This document shows positions 26,969 through 36,387 of a stretch of 64,000 nt of DNA, in pieces (within the stretch, counting starts at the first letter, position 1; each line of letters starts with the position of its first letter). The translations under genes were made by a program, and so were the position numbers. The DNA is taken from contig DTUY01000143.1 in NCBI GenBank assembly GCA_012963885.1, positions 1 through 64,000 on the forward strand. The letters are read 5' to 3'. The notes beneath the pieces were generated by a model. The model was not told the origin of the DNA, made no database searches, and saw nothing but the letters and a program-made list of their open reading frames with translations. Source of the stretch: Candidatus Poribacteria bacterium. Lineage in GTDB: Bacteria > Poribacteria > WGA-4E > UBA9662.

Positions 26969-27865
26969 TCAGTTCTCAATTTTTTCAATTAATTCGTTTA
27001 ATTTTTCATCAATAGCTTCGATTTTGTCACTTATGTCTTGTCTCAAAGAGTCCAATTCTAGATTTTTATCCCCCTCGGCCAACATGTTTTCATCATGCCT
27101 TGTTCTATGTAATTTCTCGATCATACCAGCACTTAAAATCGCAGTGGGCAACGCTACCAAACCGACACATAGCACTGAAATTAATCCTCCAACAATTTTG
27201 CCCAAACCCGTTTTCGGAGTAACTTCTCCATATCCAATAGTTGTCAGTGTGATTACTGCCCACCAACATGTTTCAATAATATTTGGGAATTTATCAGGTT
27301 GGGCCTCGTGTTCGACACTATACATTAAGGACGCAGCAATGACAGTTAACACGAAAGTAAACATGAACGCTGCCAGTAAATCGCTCTTTTTTTCCATGAT
27401 GATCTCGCCTAATAAGCCCAGCGACTTCGAATATTTATTTAACTTAAGAATTCGTAATAATCGCAGACTACGGAGAAGTCTACCAGTCCGAAGGAACCGA
27501 AAATCACCAATTGCTGTTCCAGCTGCCGATACATAAAAGGGAAGAGTTGCCAGTAAATCGATCAGCCCAGACAATGAAAAGAAATACTTGATGGAAGAAC
27601 GCACTTTATTTCGAGAATCCGAATACAATAGATCACTGGTCCAGAATCTTAAAACATATTCAATGGTAAAGATGGCCACTGCAAACATTTCAAAATAATG
27701 GAATTGGCTTTTATATCTTTCAGTAAGATGATCAAATGATTCTAGGACTATTGCCAAGACACTCAATAGTATTAATAGAGAAATAAATATATCGAAGATT
27801 TGAGACTTTATATTTCGTCCGTCATCCACACTAATTATTCTGAAAATCGATTGCTTTATATTCAT
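26969..27865 (-). CDS. Voltage-gated-type potassium channel (six-transmembrane)
   Basis: 298 residues with the Ion_trans layout: S1-S3 (about 24-110), an arginine-rich S4 (RFLRTGRLLRSLRLLRILK, 123-141), S5, pore helix and the K+ selectivity filter TTIGYG (208-213) followed by EVTP, then S6 (about 222-250). The last 40 residues (ENMLAEGDKNLELD to the end IEN) form a probable coiled coil for tetramer assembly. It likely carries K+ across the inner membrane in response to voltage. It stands alone, with gaps of over 150 bases on both sides. Confidence 0.92.
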   Translation of the reverse strand: MNIKQSIFRIISVDDGRNIKSQIFDIFISLLILLSVLAIVLESFDHLTERYKSQFHYFEMFAVAIFTIEYVLRFWTSDLLYSDSRNKVRSSIKYFFSLSGLIDLLATLPFYVSAAGTAIGDFRFLRTGRLLRSLRLLRILKLNKYSKSLGLLGEIIMEKKSDLLAAFMFTFVLTVIAASLMYSVEHEAQPDKFPNIIETCWWAVITLTTIGYGEVTPKTGLGKIVGGLISVLCVGLVALPTAILSAGMIEKLHRTRHDENMLAEGDKNLELDSLRQDISDKIEAIDEKLNELIEKIEN

Positions 27866-28029
27866 TTTTCAGTCTAAACGGTACCTTCATAATTGAGAAG
27901 GCGATCTAGGCTTTATACTGTAAATATTTTCTTTTATATGTCACTGGTGATATATAAAAACTGAGATAATGATGAAATATGGGTTTGTTCAATTGCTTCA
28001 TCCTGCTTAATCTACAATGTTTGGTATAG

Positions 28030-28563
28030 TTAATGGCTGATATGATCAATTACTGATCTATAGTAAGTACTATGTATTACCATCTTAGCAACGTCAGAAT
28101 CCTTCATAATATCTTCACCATTATAAAACCTTTCTAGGTAACGATAGGATTTTTCAATTAGTTTTTTGGCAGACTCTTTTTCTTGCGAGCTTGATTTTTC
28201 ATTTGTGTTTTCTTGACCAAGTTGACACCATTCACTGACAATATCTTCCGTAACGTACTTGTCCTCTAATACTCTTTCTGATTGCCTTATAAATCTCATA
28301 ATAGCAGTGATATGAGTTTGGTTCGTTGATATATTGTCGGGAACAACTATGTCTTCAAAAGCACCACGTCCTCGCGGCTGTGATTGCCCTAGTCTCCCTG
28401 GGTATGACCACCAGCATTCACGTGCTTGTTTGTCGTACATATTTTCCCATGAAAAGCATCCAACCTCAACAAATAATTTGTCAAATTCTTTTTGCCATTC
28501 TATTTGAGAAGTGGGTTTGATAATTCTTATTTTTGCCATATTAAAGCAGGACGTTGCATACAA
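28030..28563 (-). CDS. Hypothetical protein
   Basis: 177 residues; ATG 28563 and ATG 28539 (MAKIRIIKPTSQIEWQKEFD) are both possible starts, and neither has a clear ribosome binding site. The protein is soluble, with a tryptophan-rich N-terminal part (FSWENMYDKQARECWWSYP) and a helical, charged second half (KSSSQEKESAKKLIEKSYRY). No family recognised. It lies isolated between the channel gene and the oxygenase pseudogene. Confidence 0.55.
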   Translation of the reverse strand: MYATSCFNMAKIRIIKPTSQIEWQKEFDKLFVEVGCFSWENMYDKQARECWWSYPGRLGQSQPRGRGAFEDIVVPDNISTNQTHITAIMRFIRQSERVLEDKYVTEDIVSEWCQLGQENTNEKSSSQEKESAKKLIEKSYRYLERFYNGEDIMKDSDVAKMVIHSTYYRSVIDHISH

Positions 28564-28786
28564 GGTCCATATTCCATTAACATTATAACACTATTTATGC
28601 CTGATAATTTAGAAGTTTGGCTTTTGCTATGGATAATTGGGATGGAACGTACATACCATATATTTTTGTGGTATTCGCCTGATATGTAGATTTTTAGAGG
28701 CTATTTCTAATGTACAAAATGTGCTACGATCTAATGAAATAGCAAAAACTAGTACATGCATAATAGCTTCGTGAAAAGAATTTTAA

Positions 28787-29530
28787 TTGGATAAAGGCAC
28801 AAAGTTGAAGCAAGAGGATTATCAATTCTTTCAGCGAAACGGATACCTTTCCTTGGGAAGAATCCTAACCGACGAAGAGCTAGATTTTATCTTTATCTCT
28901 ATGATCAGGATCGCGCTGAGAAACAAGATTTTTGGTTTGATTGCTCTAATCACCAAACAGTTAATTACGATGTTCTGGTCAGCACGCCCGAGTTCGATAG
29001 CTTGATTCGGCATCCCAAAGTCATGGAACCTCTAAACAGTTTGATGAAGAACGATATCTGCTTTTCAGAGATTGGTCTTCAGCACATGGCTGCTTATATT
29101 GGAGATCCTAAACATTGGGGGTGGTACCGAGATGGCGGGCATCTAATAGAACACCCTCTTCGAATGAAGAATATTCAACTGATAGTTTACTTGTCTAATG
29201 TCGATGAAACAACCCACTGTTTTTCTGTTTCACCGGAATCGGTTAAGCAACCGATCCTTGACGATAGAGAAGCTCAGTTGAAACAAGGGGGAATCTGCAA
29301 TTTGTATGGAGATGCAGGAACAGCTGTTTTTGTGTAATTTTTCCGTCCTACATACTGCAACCGTACGTGTAACTCGGAAAGAACGAAAAACTGCTCAGAT
29401 TTATTATGGGCATCGAGATCGACCCTTTATGGTCAATGACTCTCTAATACCGGTTGATTTCTGGCGAGATCACTCGGATGGAGAAGTCCGCGCCTTCTAT
29501 GGAATTTTGTTCTCGCGAGCCAGCAGTTAG
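28787..29530 (+). pseudogene. Decayed PhyH oxygenase, paralogue of the gene at 19180
   Basis: Starts as LKQEDYQFFQRNGYLSLGR and follows the protein encoded at 19180-20028 closely, but is broken. A one-base loss near 28886 shifts the frame. The shifted frame then continues in register through NDICFSEIGLQHMAAYIGDP to about 29330, where a second shift is needed to read FSVLHTATVRVT and IYYGHRDRP. The catalytic WHRDG is changed to WYRDG, losing the iron-binding His, and about five residues after it are missing. The C-terminal 40 residues of the paralogue are also absent. Non-functional. Confidence 0.85.
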
Positions 29531-29571
29531 ATTAATGAATGATGTTTAATTAATTGAAGGAAGGAGTTTTA

Positions 29572-30315
29572 ATGGGGGCGTTCCAGCTTACGGAGAATCA
29601 GATTGACTCTTTCAAACAGGAGGGCTACTTGGTTCTTCGAGATTTTCTTGATACCTCTCTTGTTGAAGCGTGGCGGGAACAGTTCTGGGTGCAAGCTGGT
29701 GGGAGTTTGGAGGATAAAGATAGTTGGCCTGTAGGCAAAAATATTGGCAATCTAAAACTAACGCCGGAGTTAGGTGGTTTACTGGACGTAAAATCCATTG
29801 TTGAACAATTGGGTGGAGAGCAATTTAACGGTGGTGGTTGCGGTGTATTGATACGATGGCCGCAAGAAGGACATGGATGGCAAATGCCTGAAACAGGGCA
29901 TCTTGATGGTTATCCTGGAGAAGGGTGCCAAGCGGTACTGATGATTGGCGCAACGACCTACCTTTATGACGTTGACTCCGGTGGTGGTGCTTTTGTATAT
30001 TGGCCCTGCAGTCACCGGGACGCGCACCGCTACTTCCTCGATTTCCCTGACCAGATTGAGGGTACATTTCGAGAAATACCGGAATGGGATGAACATAACT
30101 GGGGTATATTTCAGGGTGACTCAACTAAACCTCCACAAGAGTTTATCGCCAAGGCGGGAGACGTAATCCTTTGGCACGGCTGGCTGAGTCACAGCGGTTC
30201 AGCCAATATTCAAGAGTCACCACGAATTGGACTGTTTTCACGCTGGACACACAAAAATGATGCGGATATTCGTAAAAATCTGCCTCAAGAATTATGGGAC
30301 TATTGGATAGTCTAG
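29572..30315 (+). CDS. Phytanoyl-CoA dioxygenase (PhyH) family oxygenase
   Basis: 247 residues from ATG 29572, preceded by a strong GGAAGGAG ribosome binding site; the open frame begins 6 codons earlier at a TTG. Facial triad H110-x-D112 in ETGHLDGYPG, with H207 in WLSHSGSANIQ as the distal ligand and R218 in SPRIGLFSRW for 2-oxoglutarate. It is a divergent PhyH member. Its start lies about 40 bases after the decayed PhyH copy on the same strand, and it converges on the next PhyH gene. Confidence 0.85.
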   Translation: MGAFQLTENQIDSFKQEGYLVLRDFLDTSLVEAWREQFWVQAGGSLEDKDSWPVGKNIGNLKLTPELGGLLDVKSIVEQLGGEQFNGGGCGVLIRWPQEGHGWQMPETGHLDGYPGEGCQAVLMIGATTYLYDVDSGGGAFVYWPCSHRDAHRYFLDFPDQIEGTFREIPEWDEHNWGIFQGDSTKPPQEFIAKAGDVILWHGWLSHSGSANIQESPRIGLFSRWTHKNDADIRKNLPQELWDYWIV

Positions 30316-30447
30316 AGATAAAAATTGAGGGTCAAGTACAATAGGGTATCAGGATTGGAGTACTAGGGATTGGAGGTTGTGTTGAATGCGATTCATCTCT
30401 AATTTGCTAGAAGCATGATTAAATCTGATTGGCTGTTCTGATATTTT

Positions 30448-31278
30448 TTATCTAAATTTCTTTTGCAAAAACAGGTAATCAACAGGTTCATCCGTGAAAA
30501 CAGCGTTGTGATCCAAATCACAGGCCAAAAAAGCCGATTCACTCCCGCGATTGAAAGTAAGCGCATGGCCCCTGCTCCACCAACCAATATGATGTATCAT
30601 AGCAATCATATGCCGCATTTGGCTGGATTGGTTTGGGACACCACGATGCCAGAGACGAACATCTCGGATTAAAACGCTTCCTTTTCGGGCATTGCCTCGT
30701 ATGGGCGGTATGATCTGTCGACGTGCTTCTTCAATCTCTGTTGTCATGGGTCTAGGGGTGCCTCCGATCAAGTGTGTACTAGGCCAGAGTTCAACGCTTC
30801 CATTTTCTTCATTAGTGTCTATTGGAGAAATATTGATAACAACAGATACAGGAGGATGTGAAACTTCTAAACAGGGCCATAGATGTTTACCATCCATATG
30901 TAATGGTTGCTTCAGACTCCCGGGACAATTTGTATTGCCATTGTAAAAACTGTTGAATATACCTTCTCCAAATAGAGCCTTGGAAACTTGAATTATAAAC
31001 GGATTGGCAACGATTTCGGAAAAGACATAGGGAGCGAAAGGGGGAGGCCCTTGCTGGAGATGCCCATGCAGGTGACCAGCACCACCCCATTTTTCCGATT
31101 TGATTAATATTTCTGAATCTTGGCCCATTTTTTCTTTCAATATGTCCAAGGGTTCATGGGGTATGACATCTTTTATAATGACATATCCATCCTCATTAAT
31201 TGCCTTAATTGTTTCTTCTAAGTGGATAGGGGATAGTTTCTTAGTCCTTAGTTCATCAGTTGTAATGCTTATATACAT
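30448..31278 (-). CDS. Phytanoyl-CoA dioxygenase (PhyH) family oxygenase
   Basis: 276 residues, ATG with GGAG six bases upstream. Facial triad H127-x-D129 in KQPLHMDGKH and H211 in RLWHRGVPN, with R222 in QMRHMIAMIHH as the 2-oxoglutarate residue. The NGSVELWPSTH stretch takes the place of the usual PGSH loop. From here to the right edge of the window all genes lie on the minus strand. It is about 50 bases from the end of the large permease gene and may be read from the same transcript. Confidence 0.88.
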   Translation of the reverse strand: MYISITTDELRTKKLSPIHLEETIKAINEDGYVIIKDVIPHEPLDILKEKMGQDSEILIKSEKWGGAGHLHGHLQQGPPPFAPYVFSEIVANPFIIQVSKALFGEGIFNSFYNGNTNCPGSLKQPLHMDGKHLWPCLEVSHPPVSVVINISPIDTNEENGSVELWPSTHLIGGTPRPMTTEIEEARRQIIPPIRGNARKGSVLIRDVRLWHRGVPNQSSQMRHMIAMIHHIGWWSRGHALTFNRGSESAFLACDLDHNAVFTDEPVDYLFLQKKFR

Positions 31279-31325
31279 GTCATTCTCCTAGTTGGATTTA
31301 TTCCTCCTGGGTTTTAACCATGAAG

Positions 31326-34300
31326 TTACTTTTCCTTTAAGGCCACAAGAAGTGGGGTTTTGAACCCTACCCAGACACCGACCGCACTAGCTGCAATCCC
31401 AACACTAAATACCAAAATTAAAGTAACAACTAAAGAAATCCAAGGTATATTTGTACCTGACTTTATCAAGTGTGGTGCGACTGCGGTGAGGGCGGAACTG
31501 GTGCCAATCAAGATCCCAACCGCCAGCAGAAATGCATTTTCGGCCAAAATCATTGTCGATAAAGTCGATTGCCGAAACCCCACGGCACATAGCATCGCTA
31601 ATTCACCGCGTCTTTCAATTGTATTTCTTAGCAACAGTATGCCTAATCCAAACGTACCAAGAAGCAGCCCAAGCCCTCCAAGTGTCTGAAAAGTAGAAAG
31701 ATATGTGTTTTCAACGGCTCTGTAATTTGCTAGTTTCTCGATTGTGTTGGTTACATCAAGCCCATAGTCACCTAATTTTTCCTCCAAAATGTGGGCAACT
31801 TTTTTGACATTCCTATTTAAATTAGGTGTTTGAATCAGAAAATATCCATATCCGCTTTGACTCGGAAAATGTTTGGTGAAATTGGTTTCTGACATTAATA
31901 ATTCACTTTGAAAAATACTGCTTTGGAGGAGCCCAACAAACCTGAGCCTTAGTTCCTGCCCTGATTCGTTCTGTATAATCAAATCTTTGCCTAGTCCAAG
32001 GTGAAGTATCCATAGCACGGAATTATAATCACCAATAACTGGGACAACTCCCTCTTCTATATTCTGATTAAGTAGTTCCCAAGGATTTTTCCGTTTTTCG
32101 ATCTGTTGATGGAATTGAAATCCACCCTTTTGGATGAAATCGTTGGAGACTCCCAAGATACGCGGCTTTTGCGGTTGATATAGGTTCAGACAACTTGTAT
32201 CTTCACCTGGTAGTAGACGACATGAATAAATGTGGTGGCCACGGAAAGATTTCGACTCAGAATCGGAAAACCCTAACTCAAATCTGTCAGTTTCAGAATT
32301 TAGATCCTGATGCAAGGGTATGGCAGATTCCGCAACCCAAGCGAATCCACCGTTTCCGGATGCTTTTTGCAAATGCGAAATGCGTGGAGTCTCCGAATGG
32401 CGGTTGGCGCCAACTGCCACAATAATAAAACAGGCACATCCAATCAAGGTCGTACAGATCATACTCCGTTCGGGATGGCGTGCGCTATTTCTAGCTCCCA
32501 TCTTAATTGTGGTATTGTGATCCAGAGATGTTGATCTCCTACTTGACAACCATATTGAAAAGAAAGTCAGAGCTGACAACAGCAGCAGTATTCCACTACC
32601 AAAGAACAAACTGGCTGATAGTGAAGTTGTTGCCAGAATTGAAAACATAATCAAAGCAAGTGCTGCAACAAGAAAAATGAAAGCAAAAATCCTTTTTGGT
32701 CGGACTGTTTGGTTCTTTGATTTCAGGCTCTCATCTGTTGTTCCAGTTACCAGTGATTTGGCAGAGGCGTTACTGAGTTTCTGCACTGTCCAAGCAATCG
32801 AGGATAAAACAACCATAAGACTTATAACATACCCGATTGCTAAATTTGGCAGGCTGGTATGTAGAAGAAGAAAAGATGTTCCTACCGCTTCCAACCACCA
32901 AGTTTGAAGACCAATTAACATTAACCGAGCATACGCGACGGCACCAACCAGACCTAGCAAACCTCCAATCCCAGCAAGAATGAGCCCTTCCTTGAGCAAA
33001 CGCCAGCGAATGGATCTGGTTGTGTATCCCATAGAGAGCAGAATACCAATCTCCTTTGTTCTCCGTTCAATGTTCAATCTGAATAGGAGGCCAACCAAAA
33101 GTACAGCAGACACAATCAGGAACAAACTGAATCCGATGAATAGCATGCTGAAATCTGTTGTACCTGAAGATGCTTCCAATCCTTTGGCTTTCACAGGTTG
33201 AAATACTAACCCGACTTGTTCAGGTCTGATACGCGTTAAAAGCTGATTTTGGAATGTTGTGCTTATTTCATTAACTTTTGTTCTGTCTGAACTTGCAATT
33301 CGGATAGCAGTTAGTTCTCCGAACCGGTTTCCCCACAACTGTCGCCCCGTCTGTTCTGAAACGAATGCTTTCGGTGCAGCCCCAAATTTGTCCCAATATG
33401 CTTCATCCCGAGATCGAACCTGCCGAAAATTAATGGGAAATGGCACATTCCACTCAGATATATCATCCGCATCATGGATGCCAGGTAAATCCGGCGTAAG
33501 TTGCTGATCTGTTGCCAGACCACTCATCGAAACAATTCCTTTTAAATGGAATTTGGTGTTTCGTGTGACCAGTTTTTCCTGTGGTTCAACGATGTAATAG
33601 CTAACATCAATCGTTGCTGAGGAAGTCTCCAGCAAATTCAGATCCTCAGCTGCCCATTGGTTAAGAAGAATCTCATCATTCGCTAGGGAGGTAGGATATT
33701 CTCCTTCGACCAGTTTCAGCTCTCCGAATGGTGTCCTATCCAAACCGTTTTTATCTTTATGTCTTAGTTGATTAACATTAAGTGCTGAGATGGTAGAGTA
33801 CGAAATTATTTGGTCATTGATTGTCATTTGGTTAGCTAAGTATGTCATCACCGGCAATGAAAGTAGGTTTTGCTCGGTTGCCAGTTCTTCGACGATTGTT
33901 GCAATGTTTGGAGGTAGAATGAACTGGGAACTTTCTATGGCAAAGTAGTTTTCCTGTTGATCAACAATTAAACCCAAATCAGATAGTTTCCAGGCTTGAC
34001 TTAATACTCCCTGCAAATCAACAGAAACATTCTGATCAAAGTTGCGATTACCAACGAGAAGCGCGTTGACTTTATGTGGTATACCGAGAACCTTTTGCAA
34101 AGCGGGCATTGCTATAAAAGCGTTCATCGGTAAATGCTGGTGTGGATGTAACCCGAACCTTCCAATACCATTATCAGGAACAATTTTTGTGATGGTGAGC
34201 CTAAATTGTTGAACAACATCTGAATAGTCACGGCGACCTAGCAAAGATTCGCGGTGAATATCATTTTGCTGTTCAAAAGCGACCAGAAGAGAATCACCAA

Positions 34301-34790
34301 TCTCGGCATTCACTTCTTTTCGTAACGATTCGTTGATGACAATGGAAGGAAAAATTTGACCTGGATTCTTTGTCAGGAAAACCGCTAAGTTCTCTGGACT
34401 AACATCATTTTGTGGCGGATCCATGGACACACCATGTTGCCACAATTTGACGAACTGATGATCGATTCCGTAAATATTAACTTTTGATGCTCTGGATTTT
34501 GTGTTTTTAGCGATGGCGGTTCCTCGTAAAAAAATGGCTGGAGCAATTCCGTGAAACCGTTGTTTGAATGTTGGTTCGTTTGACAGGTCAACTGCCAATC
34601 CCTGACGAAAAAATCGGTTAGATGTAAGAGCATAATCAATTCCACCCAGGCGATGTAGAACCAAATGCCTTAAACTTCCACGAACAGAATCGCCAACTAT
34701 CAAAGCTCCGGTTAGTACAGCAGTTGCGATAGCCACACCGAGTAATACTGCCAGATTGATTTGCCAGAAATAGGCTAAACTTCGATGCAA
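31326..34790 (-). CDS. Large FtsX-type ABC transporter permease
   Basis: 1154 residues starting at TTG 34790 with AAGGAG five bases upstream. One N-terminal membrane segment (about 10-32) is followed by a long extracytoplasmic region (about 35-540). FtsX-type membrane blocks follow at about 545-680 (SMLFIGFSLFLIVSAVLLVG; TKEIGILLSMGYTTRSIRWR) and at the C-terminus (about 1035-1145, with RRGELAMLCAVGFRQSTLST), with extra segments near 710-760. This duplicated-FtsX layout is that of permeases that extract or export lipids or lipoproteins rather than importing solutes. The start overlaps the upstream ATPase gene by 16 bases. Confidence 0.9.
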   Translation of the reverse strand: MHRSLAYFWQINLAVLLGVAIATAVLTGALIVGDSVRGSLRHLVLHRLGGIDYALTSNRFFRQGLAVDLSNEPTFKQRFHGIAPAIFLRGTAIAKNTKSRASKVNIYGIDHQFVKLWQHGVSMDPPQNDVSPENLAVFLTKNPGQIFPSIVINESLRKEVNAEIGDSLLVAFEQQNDIHRESLLGRRDYSDVVQQFRLTITKIVPDNGIGRFGLHPHQHLPMNAFIAMPALQKVLGIPHKVNALLVGNRNFDQNVSVDLQGVLSQAWKLSDLGLIVDQQENYFAIESSQFILPPNIATIVEELATEQNLLSLPVMTYLANQMTINDQIISYSTISALNVNQLRHKDKNGLDRTPFGELKLVEGEYPTSLANDEILLNQWAAEDLNLLETSSATIDVSYYIVEPQEKLVTRNTKFHLKGIVSMSGLATDQQLTPDLPGIHDADDISEWNVPFPINFRQVRSRDEAYWDKFGAAPKAFVSEQTGRQLWGNRFGELTAIRIASSDRTKVNEISTTFQNQLLTRIRPEQVGLVFQPVKAKGLEASSGTTDFSMLFIGFSLFLIVSAVLLVGLLFRLNIERRTKEIGILLSMGYTTRSIRWRLLKEGLILAGIGGLLGLVGAVAYARLMLIGLQTWWLEAVGTSFLLLHTSLPNLAIGYVISLMVVLSSIAWTVQKLSNASAKSLVTGTTDESLKSKNQTVRPKRIFAFIFLVAALALIMFSILATTSLSASLFFGSGILLLLSALTFFSIWLSSRRSTSLDHNTTIKMGARNSARHPERSMICTTLIGCACFIIVAVGANRHSETPRISHLQKASGNGGFAWVAESAIPLHQDLNSETDRFELGFSDSESKSFRGHHIYSCRLLPGEDTSCLNLYQPQKPRILGVSNDFIQKGGFQFHQQIEKRKNPWELLNQNIEEGVVPVIGDYNSVLWILHLGLGKDLIIQNESGQELRLRFVGLLQSSIFQSELLMSETNFTKHFPSQSGYGYFLIQTPNLNRNVKKVAHILEEKLGDYGLDVTNTIEKLANYRAVENTYLSTFQTLGGLGLLLGTFGLGILLLRNTIERRGELAMLCAVGFRQSTLSTMILAENAFLLAVGILIGTSSALTAVAPHLIKSGTNIPWISLVVTLILVFSVGIAASAVGVWVGFKTPLLVALKEK

Positions 34791-35458
34791 GAGTTCTCCT
34801 TAAAGACAAACCGCCGATCAAATCGATGCTCTAAATCCTGATTATGCGTAACAACAACCAAGATATTTTGTTCGGTTTGGTGTAAATCAAATAACAATGA
34901 TATAACTGTGTTTGCCGTATCATGGTCTAGGTTGCCAGTAGGTTCATCACAGAGAATTATACTGGGCTGGTTAATTAGTGCCCGAGCAATTGCGACGCGT
35001 TGCCGTTCACCGCCAGACAGTTCAGCAGGTCGATGAGAAATGCGATCCGCCAGACCAATTTTTTCCAGTAAATCTATGGCACGCTTTTGGGGATTCGGGC
35101 TCATGTTTTTAAAAGCCATGGTGGGAATGAGAACGTTCTCCAGTACCGAATACTGAGGCAAGAGATGATGATCTTGAAAAACAAAACCTATCATTTGATT
35201 CCGAAATTTTGCCAATTCCAACTCGCTCAAATTTAGAAGAGAGGTTCCGTTGATTGCAATTTCACCGGATGAAGGTTTGTCAAGCGCACCAATCAGATGA
35301 AGCAATGTACTTTTTCCTGATCCTGATGGTCCTGTCATCACCAGCGATTGGCATTGAACTGTTTCAAACGAAACGTCTTGAAGAACACTTACAGTATGAT
35401 GAATGTGTTCGAAACTTTTGTAGACTTTTGAAATTCTAAGTGAAACTGGATCATTCAT
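34775..35458 (-). CDS. ABC transporter ATP-binding protein (LolD/MacB type)
   Basis: 227 residues from ATG 35458, or 230 from ATG 35467. Walker A is GPSGSGKST (43-51), the signature is LSGGERQR (about 146-153), and Walker B is IILCDEPTG (about 168-176), with the switch His in VVVTHNQD. It is the energising subunit for the permease encoded directly downstream, which overlaps by 16 bases. The preferred start overlaps the stop of the thioesterase gene, so the three genes are translationally coupled. Confidence 0.93.
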   Translation of the reverse strand: MNDPVSLRISKVYKSFEHIHHTVSVLQDVSFETVQCQSLVMTGPSGSGKSTLLHLIGALDKPSSGEIAINGTSLLNLSELELAKFRNQMIGFVFQDHHLLPQYSVLENVLIPTMAFKNMSPNPQKRAIDLLEKIGLADRISHRPAELSGGERQRVAIARALINQPSIILCDEPTGNLDHDTANTVISLLFDLHQTEQNILVVVTHNQDLEHRFDRRFVFKENSCIEV

Positions 35459-35879
35459 GAGCAGCATCTACTTCTTCAATTTGATCAGCAATGAAGTTTG
35501 GAATCGGGATGGCTTTCATTTGTTCGTTGGGATTACAGATGCAGCATACTGTAGACAATTTTCCCTGCGCAAGGAGCAGTCCATTCCGTATAAAACCAAA
35601 CTGATACGTCAGTGATTTGTTGCCTTTTCTGGAAATTGTCAAATGAATGTCTAGCTCATCCTCAAACTTGGCTGGATGAAAATACTCGCAGGAGGCCACT
35701 AGGCGGGGCCATCCGATTTTATCCCCCTTATACTCAGTTGAAACACTGGTTCCTAGTGACTGGAGAAATTGGTGTTCAGCTGTTTCCATGAAGATAAAGA
35801 AACGGCTGAAGTGCACGATGCCAGCTAAATCAGTATCTGAAAACTCTATTTTCCTTTTGGTGTGGTATTCATCAGGCAT
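35451..35879 (-). CDS. Hotdog-fold acyl-CoA thioesterase (YbgC/4HBT type)
   Basis: 142 residues. The N-terminal EFSDTDLAGIVHFSRFF (12-28) is the YbgC/4-hydroxybenzoyl-CoA thioesterase signature with the catalytic Asp (D17), and FMETAEHQFL follows as the helix. Such enzymes hydrolyse short- or medium-chain acyl-CoA or acyl-ACP in the cytoplasm. Its stop overlaps the start of the ABC ATPase gene, and a small membrane protein gene ends 21 bases before... upstream on the same strand. The physiological substrate is not evident. Confidence 0.88.
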   Translation of the reverse strand: MPDEYHTKRKIEFSDTDLAGIVHFSRFFIFMETAEHQFLQSLGTSVSTEYKGDKIGWPRLVASCEYFHPAKFEDELDIHLTISRKGNKSLTYQFGFIRNGLLLAQGKLSTVCCICNPNEQMKAIPIPNFIADQIEEVDAAHE

Positions 35880-35899
35880 TATAGGTCCTTTGCCGGTAT

Positions 35900-36364
35900 C
35901 TAGGGTTTATAAAGTGAAACTAAAAAACCTCCAACAGCGGCCAGTATAATGCCCAGCATGAATGGCCAACGTAAAGCACTTAAACCACCTACTGGAGGAT
36001 GCAGTGCTATCGCGACAATAGCATTCATAATTGGAGCTCCTGCAAATACAATAGACATTACAACTGCAGGAGTACCCTGAGCCCCAAATGCCAATAGCAC
36101 ACAAAATGCACCAATAGCACCGACAAGTCCCGCTAAAACAGACCAAAACATTCCGCTGGCAGGAAAGGTCCATTCGGCACCACTAACCATCAGCATAATT
36201 CCGGATCCAATGACCGCTGTTAATAAATAAGCGATACCCACGAAGAAAAAGGCTTTATAACGTCCAAGTGCTGGGTCTGCCATTAATCCCTGACCTTTAT
36301 GTAAAAACACTCCATATAGCCCCCATGACACTACGGTCATAAGTGCAAAGATTAACCATCGCAT
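35900..36364 (-). CDS. Small EamA/DMT-like membrane protein
   Basis: 154 residues with about five hydrophobic segments (3-18, 38-60, 71-90, 98-118 and 131-151). The MRWLIFALMTVVSWGLYGVF start and the AFCVLLAFGAQGTPAVV repeat look like one half of a drug/metabolite transporter (EamA) fold. Half-size DMT proteins act as dimers or have lost transport activity. It lies 24 bases downstream of the glycosyltransferase gene, so it is probably in the same transcript. Confidence 0.7.
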   Translation of the reverse strand: MRWLIFALMTVVSWGLYGVFLHKGQGLMADPALGRYKAFFFVGIAYLLTAVIGSGIMLMVSGAEWTFPASGMFWSVLAGLVGAIGAFCVLLAFGAQGTPAVVMSIVFAGAPIMNAIVAIALHPPVGGLSALRWPFMLGIILAAVGGFLVSLYKP

Positions 36365-36387
36365 TTTAATATTCCTTTTTAGTTTTT

